Assembly: GCA_016183835.1 (NCBI GenBank)
Contig: JACPDV010000326.1
Coordinates: forward strand, 1 to 9,354
Length of the DNA: 9,354 nt
Direction: 5' to 3'
Source: Armatimonadota bacterium
GTDB taxonomy: Bacteria > Armatimonadota > UBA10988
Shown: positions 1-4,928 of the stretch, piece after piece
Layout of the letters: each line of letters opens with the position of its first letter
Position numbering within the stretch: the stretch's first letter is position 1
Notes under the pieces: generated by a model
Database searches by the model: none
What the model saw: the letters and a program-made list of their open reading frames with translations, nothing else
What the model was told of the DNA's origin: nothing
Position numbers and translations under genes: made by a program

Positions 1-759
1 GCCCACGGCGGGCAAGGTGATGGCGTTCTCCGGCCACACCACCACCTCGGCCTGCTCCGCGGCGGCGAGCGCCGTGAGCCCCCTCATCTCCGCCTCGCCA
101 CCCGGCAGCGGGCCGATTGCCGCCACCTTGACGGTTTCCGAGGGCACCTGCTCCAGGCGGCCCGCACCGATGCCGGCACAGAGGGCCAGCAGCGCGAAGC
201 TGAGCGACACCACGCGCGCCGCGCCGACCCGGTTCAGGTCACAGAGGAGCACCGCCAGCGACGCCGGCACCGCCGCCACCAGCCAGCTCAAGCCCGTCAC
301 CCCGAGCAGCGTCATGGCCTGCGCCAGCGGCGCGCAGGCCATCGCGTGCAGGCCCCAGGCGAACTCGTCGCCGAGCGGCGTGGCCGACCAGGCCAGCTCG
401 ATCCCCGCCCGCAGACATCCCACCCCCACCGCCAGGACCACCGCGTTGCCGCGCCGTGCCAGCCAGCGCGTGCCGGCCACCATCGCCGCCAGGTCGAGGG
501 CTTCTGCGAGGGACAGGGCGTAACTGAGCTTGCCCGGATCTTCGATCAGTCGGGGCACCGCGCCGCCCACCGCCAGCGCCGCCCAGAGCACCACCAGCGG
601 GGTGGCGGTGCTGCGCACCGCCAGCGCCGTGATGGCCAGCGGGACCAGCCAGATCGGCCACCCGCGCGGACCCAGCCAGGCGGCGGCTGCCATCGCCACA
701 CCGCCCAGCACCGCCACCGCCAGCGCCGGAACCGGCCGCCAGATCGGGGGCGATTCCAT
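1..759 (-). CDS. lnt: Apolipoprotein N-acyltransferase-like membrane protein, C-terminus cut by window edge
   Basis: Lnt adds the third acyl chain to the N-terminal cysteine of lipoproteins in the inner membrane of diderm bacteria. The 253 codons visible here encode hydrophobic segments at about residues 9-30, 35-66, 82-98, 106-118, 145-172 and 182-198. The segment PLAQAMTLLGVTGLSWLV (144-161) resembles the family's conserved 'Q-x-x-x-x-G-x-x-x-L-S' helix. A nitrilase-like domain begins near residue 209 (VKVAAIG) and reaches VVVWPENA, where Glu244 sits at the family's catalytic Glu position (E267 in E. coli). The Lys and Cys of the triad would lie beyond the left edge. The ATG at 759 is fixed by an in-frame TGA seven codons upstream; a GAGGAGGG stretch lies about 12 bases before it. 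The stretch between the first beta strand and WPE is shorter than in typical Lnt, and the usual VQ is IG, so this is a divergent member or a related CN-hydrolase membrane protein. Confidence 0.78.
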   Translation of the reverse strand, partial: MESPPIWRPVPALAVAVLGGVAMAAAAWLGPRGWPIWLVPLAITALAVRSTATPLVVLWAALAVGGAVPRLIEDPGKLSYALSLAEALDLAAMVAGTRWLARRGNAVVLAVGVGCLRAGIELAWSATPLGDEFAWGLHAMACAPLAQAMTLLGVTGLSWLVAAVPASLAVLLCDLNRVGAARVVSLSFALLALCAGIGAGRLEQVPSETVKVAAIGPLPGGEAEMRGLTALAAAEQAEVVVWPENAITLPAVG

Positions 760-820
760 GTCCGCCTGCCACCCTCCTCAACGCCAAGACGCGGCGCGAC
801 CCGGCCATGTCAATCCCGAG

Positions 821-837
821 CGGGCAGCGGTTGCCCG
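821..837. promoter_or_regulatory. Inverted repeat, possible operator
   Basis: CGGGCA, a 5-base spacer, then TGCCCG forms a perfect 6+6 dyad that overlaps the proposed -35 hexamer of the glycyl radical enzyme promoter. A repressor bound here would block that promoter and could also affect the divergent gene. With GC-rich arms this short, chance is a real alternative. Confidence 0.3.
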
Positions 838-859
838 GACTGCACGCGCGGGCTATGCT
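831..859 (+). promoter_or_regulatory. Sigma70-like promoter for the glycyl radical enzyme gene
   Basis: TTGCCC (831-836) and TATGCT (854-859) are separated by 17 bases; each matches its consensus at four of six positions. A start of transcription near 866 would leave a leader of only about 16 bases, just enough to include the AGGAGG at 868-873. This arrangement argues against the longer reading frame that begins at 807. Confidence 0.4.
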
Positions 860-867
860 GTGCAGCC

Positions 868-873
868 AGGAGG
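868..873 (+). promoter_or_regulatory. Shine-Dalgarno AGGAGG that decides the start of the glycyl radical enzyme gene
   Basis: A full AGGAGG lies 8 bases before the ATG at 882. The in-frame ATG at 807 has no comparable site, and its extra 25 residues do not look like family sequence. Confidence 0.8.
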
Positions 874-881
874 ACCGGCCG

Positions 882-3152
882 ATGTCTCGTGCCCTCTACT
901 TCCGCCCGCCGCATTCGGGACCGGATTGTAGCACACCGCGCTCCGCCCGCCTGCGCCAGCACCGGTTCGACCTGGGCTACGAGCAGCGCACCACGCCCCC
1001 GGAGCTGGCCGCCCTGGCCGAGCAGGCCGCCGCCCTTCTCGAGTCCGAGCCCGATCCGAGCCTCGGCCGTGCCCGCGCCCTGGCCCACGTCGTCGAGCAC
1101 GCCCCGCTCACCATCGAGCGCGATACCTGCCTGCTCGGCGGCGAAGACCCGTTCTTCTTCAACCTCCTCCTCCCCGCCCTCCAGCGCGACCCCCATGGAC
1201 GGCCCGGACAGACCCCCCCGGACGAGCTGTCCGGCCGCATGCGCTCCGGGGGCGTGTTCTACGCCTCCTGCTTCGAGGGTCACATCACCCCCGGGCTGCA
1301 CCAGATCCTGGAGCAGGGCGTGGCGGGCATCCTCACGCGCATCGACGAGGCCCTCGGCGCGCTCCCCGACGGGTCTGATGAGCAGCGCCGATGGTACGAG
1401 GCGGCCCGGCTCTCGTGCGCCTCGCTCCTGCGCTTCGCCGAGCGCCTTCGGGCCGAGGCGCTGCGCCTGGCCGACGGCGTCGACGCGGAGCGGGCGGCGG
1501 AGCTGCGCGAGGCGGCCGACACGCTCGCCCGCGTGCCCGCGCAGCCGGCTGCGGCGTTCCGCGAGGCGCTGCAGAGCTACTGGCTTGCCTACGTGCTGGT
1601 GACGCTCGAAATGGGTGGCTGCTGCCCCGGCGGCGGGCTCGGCCTGGGGCGCATGGACCAGTTCCTCCTGCCCTACTACCGGCATGACCTGGAAGCGGGC
1701 CGGCTCACCCGCGAGCAGGCGCTGGAGTTGCTCGAGATCTTCCTCCTCGGCTTCCGCCACATTGACTACTACACCGGGCACCAGATCTACACGCCGGGCA
1801 GTCACGGCAGTCTGGGCGGCGTCACCCCGCTCGGCGACGACGCGTCCAACGAGCTGACGGAGCTGATCCTCGAGGCATCGCTGCGGATCGCGATGCCGGC
1901 GCCCTACCTCTCTCTGCGGCTCCACCGCGATGCGCCCGAGCGCTGGTGGCAGGCGGCGGCGGCGTACGTCGCCGGAGGGCTGGGCTTTCCCATCTCCAAC
2001 GACGAGGCCCTGATCCCCGCCTTCCTCAAGCACGGCCGCGCGCCGGAGGATGCGCGCGACTACATCTGCTCGTGCTGCTACGAGAACACCATTCCCGGGC
2101 GCGAGGCTTTCCATCCCAACGGCTGCTACCTCAACCTGCCGCTCGTGCTGGAGCTGGCGCTGAACCAGGGCCGGTCGCTGCTGACCGGCGAGGCCCTGGG
2201 CGCGCCGACGCCGCAGCCGGGCGAGCTGACAGCCTTCGAGGCGGTGGTGGCGGCGTTCGAGGCGCAACTGGCGTTCACGGCCGAGCGGCTGGTGGAGCTG
2301 GTCAACGCCGCTGACCGCTCGCACATGGCGCACCGGCGCTACCCGCTGATGTCGTGCTTCATCGACGACTGCCTTGGCAGGGGGCTGGACGTCTGCGCGG
2401 GCGGCGCGCGGTACAACCTGACCGGTTGCATCGTGGCGGGCCTGCCGAACGTGGTCAATGCGCTGGCGGCGGTTCGGCGGGTCGTGTTCGAGGGCGGTCA
2501 GCACAAGCTGTCGGAGCTCGTGGAGGCGTTGCAGGCGGACTTCGAGGGTCACGAGCGGCTCCGGCGCGAGCTGCTGGCGGCGCCGAAGTGGGGCAACGAC
2601 GACCCGCACTGCGACGACCTCGCGGCGCGGGTGAGCCGGCGCCTGTACGAGCAGTTCCGCCGGGTGCGCAATCCCCGCGGCGGGCGGTGGCAGCTCGCGC
2701 TCTACTCGTTCGTGGCGAACCGCAGCCTGGGCGCGGTGGTGGGTGCGTCGGCGGACGGCCGCAGGGCGCGGGAGCTGCTGACGCGCAACCTGGATCCCAC
2801 CTGGGGCACGGACCGGCACGGGCCGACGAGCGTGCTGATGTCGCTGAGCAACCTCGACTACACCTGCTTCCCCGACGGGACGAGTGTGAACCTGAACTTC
2901 GACCCGGCGCACGTCTGCACCCCGGCCGGCCTGGACAGATTCGCCGGCTTCCTGAAGGCGTTTGTGCGGCTGGGCGTGGGGACGATGCAGATCTCGATGG
3001 TCGGCCGCGAGACGCTCCTCGACGCGCAGGCGAACCCGGAGCGGTATCCGCACCTGATGGTCAAGGTGGCGGGCTACAGCGCTCGGTTCGTCGACCTGGA
3101 CGAGGTCGAGCAGACGGAGCTGATCAGCCGGACGGTGCAGAAGTTGGGGTGA
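882..3152 (+). CDS. Glycyl radical enzyme of the pyruvate formate-lyase / diol dehydratase superfamily, substrate unknown
   Basis: A 756-residue protein, full length for the family. The PFL-like barrel covers most of the chain. Family landmarks include GLGRMDQFLLPYYRHD (after 253), GGVTPLGDDASNELTELILEA, and GFPISNDEALIPAFLKHG just before the active-site loop. That loop reads C396-S-C398-C399-Y400-E401, followed by NTIPG. By position, C399 is the thiyl-radical cysteine and E401 the general-base glutamate of the GC-x-E lyases and dehydratases, while the adjacent C398 recalls the Cys-Cys pair of pyruvate formate-lyase. The C-terminal glycyl radical domain has GPTSVLMSLSNLDY and KVAGYSARFVDL, with Gly731 as the radical site 25 residues from the end; Lys728 replaces the usual Arg. 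Such enzymes are cytoplasmic, oxygen-sensitive and need a radical-SAM activase, which is absent here. I cannot name the substrate. No Gly/Cys key residue is missing, so it is probably active. Confidence 0.92.
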   Translation: MSRALYFRPPHSGPDCSTPRSARLRQHRFDLGYEQRTTPPELAALAEQAAALLESEPDPSLGRARALAHVVEHAPLTIERDTCLLGGEDPFFFNLLLPALQRDPHGRPGQTPPDELSGRMRSGGVFYASCFEGHITPGLHQILEQGVAGILTRIDEALGALPDGSDEQRRWYEAARLSCASLLRFAERLRAEALRLADGVDAERAAELREAADTLARVPAQPAAAFREALQSYWLAYVLVTLEMGGCCPGGGLGLGRMDQFLLPYYRHDLEAGRLTREQALELLEIFLLGFRHIDYYTGHQIYTPGSHGSLGGVTPLGDDASNELTELILEASLRIAMPAPYLSLRLHRDAPERWWQAAAAYVAGGLGFPISNDEALIPAFLKHGRAPEDARDYICSCCYENTIPGREAFHPNGCYLNLPLVLELALNQGRSLLTGEALGAPTPQPGELTAFEAVVAAFEAQLAFTAERLVELVNAADRSHMAHRRYPLMSCFIDDCLGRGLDVCAGGARYNLTGCIVAGLPNVVNALAAVRRVVFEGGQHKLSELVEALQADFEGHERLRRELLAAPKWGNDDPHCDDLAARVSRRLYEQFRRVRNPRGGRWQLALYSFVANRSLGAVVGASADGRRARELLTRNLDPTWGTDRHGPTSVLMSLSNLDYTCFPDGTSVNLNFDPAHVCTPAGLDRFAGFLKAFVRLGVGTMQISMVGRETLLDAQANPERYPHLMVKVAGYSARFVDLDEVEQTELISRTVQKLG

Positions 3153-3155
3153 GGG

Positions 3156-3803
3156 TCAGGCTGCTTCCCGGTCGGGGGACGGGCGTGGAATGGCCGAGAG
3201 GTCGAAGTCAAGACGGCGGACCGCGCTGATCTCTGCATTGGAGTCCAGGCTCAGGTCGAAGCTGAGTGGCACCACCCAGAACGCTGGTGCGGCCTGATCC
3301 TCGCCGGCCGCCCTACCGTCCGCCACGTCCCGTTCGCGCCCGGCGTCGTCCGCACAGAGCGCTGCCTGGCCCTCGCCGACAACGTCCGTGAAGCCAGGTC
3401 GAACTGCCACCGCATCCACGCTGATGTCGAAGATCTCGGACACCACTGGTGGACTGGCGAACTGATCATCCAGCCCCGGTACGTGGAGCTGCTCGTGCAG
3501 ATACCGATGGAGTTTCTGTTCGAGGCCCTCAATCTCGACGTCGACCGGCCTCGGCGGAGCGACGAGGACAAGCCGGAAGTCGCTGAAGCCCTGGGCGTGG
3601 GCCTCCCTGCGCAGAGCATCGACCCGTGTCAAGGCCGTCGGGCTGACGGGCCGGGCTTTGACCTCATAGGCGATGCGCTCGCCACGTCGCTCGGCGACCA
3701 AGTCGAAGGGGGCGGGGTCCGCCGCGATGTCGTAGCCCTGCCTGACCAGACGCTCGACCAGCTCCTCTAGGTGTGCCTGCTCCAGATAGGCTGCTGCGTT
3801 CAT
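3156..3803 (-). CDS. Putative PD-(D/E)xK-type nuclease with a beta-rich C-terminal half, partner of the RusA-like gene
   Basis: A 215-residue protein I cannot assign to a named family. The N-terminal part (about 1-82) has the order of a restriction-endonuclease-like core: helix with Glu14, a beta strand with Asp34 (PFDLVAERR), then Glu47-Val-Lys49 in RIAYEVKAR, followed by a helix and the strand FRLVLVA. Asp34/Glu47/Lys49 would be the metal-binding set. Residues 88-108 look helical. From about 118 to 208 the sequence alternates hydrophobic residues (FDISVDAVAV, FWVVPLSFDLSL, RLDFDLSAI), suggesting a second, beta-rich domain; this recalls accessory domains of predicted defence nucleases, from memory only. 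Its ATG overlaps the RusA-like stop as ATGA, with GGAG 10 bases upstream, so the two are probably translated together. GC is lower than in the neighbours. An inactive or structural REase-fold protein is the main alternative. Confidence 0.6.
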   Translation of the reverse strand: MNAAAYLEQAHLEELVERLVRQGYDIAADPAPFDLVAERRGERIAYEVKARPVSPTALTRVDALRREAHAQGFSDFRLVLVAPPRPVDVEIEGLEQKLHRYLHEQLHVPGLDDQFASPPVVSEIFDISVDAVAVRPGFTDVVGEGQAALCADDAGRERDVADGRAAGEDQAAPAFWVVPLSFDLSLDSNAEISAVRRLDFDLSAIPRPSPDREAA

Positions 3804-4246
3804 TCGTACGCCACTCCGTCGACCGGGCCGAAGACGGGCGGAACCGTGGTCGTGCGGCCGACCTCGACATACAGTATATCCTGATACGGCTGACTTGCGA
3901 GACGGTTCACCAACTCGTCGCTTGCCTCCGGAGATCGGCCGGCGCTGTCGGCCAGTTCGGCGACGGCGTGCCGTGAGATCGCGAGGCGCACCACCTGCCT
4001 GTCATCGATGTAGACGACGCCCTTGAGCGCATCGAGGATCGGCTTGGCGATGTTGTCGACGTCGGCCAACTTCCCCACAGCGGCGACTGGCTGGTGAAAC
4101 CAGACGATGCGCGCGTAAAGGTCCGCCGAGGACACGTGCTCTGGCTCCGCTTGGTGAGCCAGGGCCGCTTGGTGCAGATAGGCCTTGTACTCCCTTGTCT
4201 CGCCACTCAGTGACTTAGGCCGTCTTGAGACGATCATGTAGAACAC
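3800..4246 (-). CDS. rusA: RusA-family Holliday junction resolvase (crossover junction endodeoxyribonuclease)
   Basis: RusA enzymes are metal-dependent dimers that cut four-way DNA junctions; they are typical of prophages and mobile DNA. In this 148-residue protein the signature DVDNIAKPILDAL (62-74) followed by VVYIDDRQVV (77-86) matches the family well. By alignment to E. coli RusA, Asp62, Asp64 and Asp82 correspond to catalytic D70, D72 and D91, and Lys68 to K76. The strand ARIVWFH lies upstream as expected. I chose the GTG at 4246 because GGAGG (4252-4256) sits 5 bases before it; an ATG three codons later is possible. The gene follows the flavodoxin gene by 36 bases and overlaps the next gene by ATGA. 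No phage gene is nearby, so it is not simply part of a visible prophage. GC is lower than in the flanking genes. About 50 residues follow the Asp82 motif, which I cannot assign. Confidence 0.85.
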   Translation of the reverse strand: MFYMIVSRRPKSLSGETREYKAYLHQAALAHQAEPEHVSSADLYARIVWFHQPVAAVGKLADVDNIAKPILDALKGVVYIDDRQVVRLAISRHAVAELADSAGRSPEASDELVNRLASQPYQDILYVEVGRTTTVPPVFGPVDGVAYE

Positions 4247-4282
4247 CGCCGCCTCCAGTCCCCGTGCGTTGCCGCTCCGCGG

Positions 4283-4840
4283 CTATCCCTCCCTCGGCTT
4301 CTCCCGGAACAGCCGCGGCCCCGTCTGGCCCTCCTCCATCACGTCCACGTGCCCGTTCCGCACCGCCAGCGCCAGCTTCCTCCCCAGCGCCAGGCAGGCT
4401 GCGATGTCGCCCGGTTGGCGCGGCTCGCGCACGGTCGTCGCCCCGTAGTGCAGCGTGTAGGCGTAGTGGGCGTAGTCGGTGATGCCCAGGATCAGGAAGC
4501 CGAAGTTCATCAGCACGAGCTGCACGCTCAGGCACGTCAGCAGCGCGCCGCCGGCGTGACCGCCCTCCGAGCTGAACGAGGTGCCGATCCGGCCATCTAC
4601 TCGACCCCACACGCCGCACTCGTCGAACCACTTCTTGAGCTTCCAGCTCGGCTGCCCCAGGTGCGTCGGCGAGCCCACCGCCGCGCCGTCGCACCACACC
4701 AGGTCCTCCCCGGTCGCTTCGTCGATGTGCTTGAGGCGCACCTCCGTGCCCGCCAGCGAGGCGGCGCCCTCCGCCACCGAAGCCGCCATCTTCCCCGTGT
4801 TCCCGGACTGCGTGTCGAACAGCACCAGCACTTTGCCCAT
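4283..4840 (-). CDS. Flavodoxin-family protein, WrbA / NAD(P)H:quinone reductase-like
   Basis: A 185-residue flavodoxin-fold protein likely to bind FMN and act as a cytoplasmic quinone reductase or electron carrier. The phosphate-binding loop is T10-QSGNTGK (10-17) after the strand KVLVLFD. The isoalloxazine-side loops are GSPTHLG (56-62) and FSSEGGHAGG (89-98), the latter like the WrbA 'tqhGG' loop. The C-terminal helix (about 144-162) fits the family, and the length suits WrbA-like proteins (about 200) better than short flavodoxins. The ATG at 4840 is preferred over an upstream in-frame start because GAGGG lies 6 bases before it and the fold begins right there. It is divergent from the GH172 gene across 88 bases and 36 bases upstream of the RusA-like gene, so read-through is possible. 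Base composition matches the chromosome, not the cassette below it. Confidence 0.85.
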   Translation of the reverse strand: MGKVLVLFDTQSGNTGKMAASVAEGAASLAGTEVRLKHIDEATGEDLVWCDGAAVGSPTHLGQPSWKLKKWFDECGVWGRVDGRIGTSFSSEGGHAGGALLTCLSVQLVLMNFGFLILGITDYAHYAYTLHYGATTVREPRQPGDIAACLALGRKLALAVRNGHVDVMEEGQTGPRLFREKPREG

Positions 4841-4928
4841 TATCTGCCCTCGCTGCCTGGCACGGATTCTCCGCGCGGCAAGGAGCCCTGCCTCCACGCC
4901 GAATCCGGACTACGCCAGGGAGACCTTG
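4841..4928. promoter_or_regulatory. Divergent gap between the flavodoxin-family and GH172 genes
   Basis: This 88-base gap should hold promoters for both directions. I found ribosome binding sites at its two ends (GAGGG on the minus strand; AGGGAGA at 4917-4923, five bases before the plus-strand ATG) but no convincing -35/-10 pair on either strand. Confidence 0.35.

Larger units (their letters stand above)
760..881. promoter_or_regulatory. Divergent intergenic region between the lnt-like gene and the glycyl radical enzyme gene
   Basis: This 122-base gap must hold the start signals for both divergent genes. On the plus strand there is a sigma70-like pair (831-859) and a strong Shine-Dalgarno. 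On the minus strand a perfect TTGACA reads from 813 to 808, but the hexamer 17 bases downstream (GTCTTG) is a poor -10, so a promoter for the lnt-like gene is only weakly supported. An inverted repeat at 821-837 lies between the two. Confidence 0.5.

Noticed and set aside
239..808. 189-codon minus-strand frame overlapping the lnt-like gene
   Set aside because: Gly/Ala/Arg repeats typical of a shifted frame; the frame starting at 759 gives membrane helices and the WPE motif.
807..881. Upstream ATG that would lengthen the glycyl radical enzyme by 25 residues
   Set aside because: The added sequence overlaps the promoter-like elements and dyad, has no good ribosome binding site, and AGGAGG sits correctly before the ATG at 882.
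810..3053. 747-codon open frame antisense to the glycyl radical enzyme gene
   Set aside because: Arg/Val/Ala/Glu-rich low-complexity translation with no recognisable family; a by-product of high GC at third codon positions opposite a clear conserved gene.
3483..3770. 95-codon plus-strand frame within the nuclease-like gene
   Set aside because: No ribosome binding site and no family resemblance; the minus-strand frame has the nuclease motif and the ATGA coupling.
4271..4282. Small inverted repeat CCGC/GCGG just after the flavodoxin-family stop, as a terminator
   Set aside because: Arms are only four bases with no T-run; the RusA-like gene follows 36 bases after the stop, so read-through is as likely.
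4858..4874. TGGCAC-type sigma54 promoter before the GH172 gene
   Set aside because: The GG and GC elements are 12 bases apart instead of 10, and no sigma54 activator gene is in the window.
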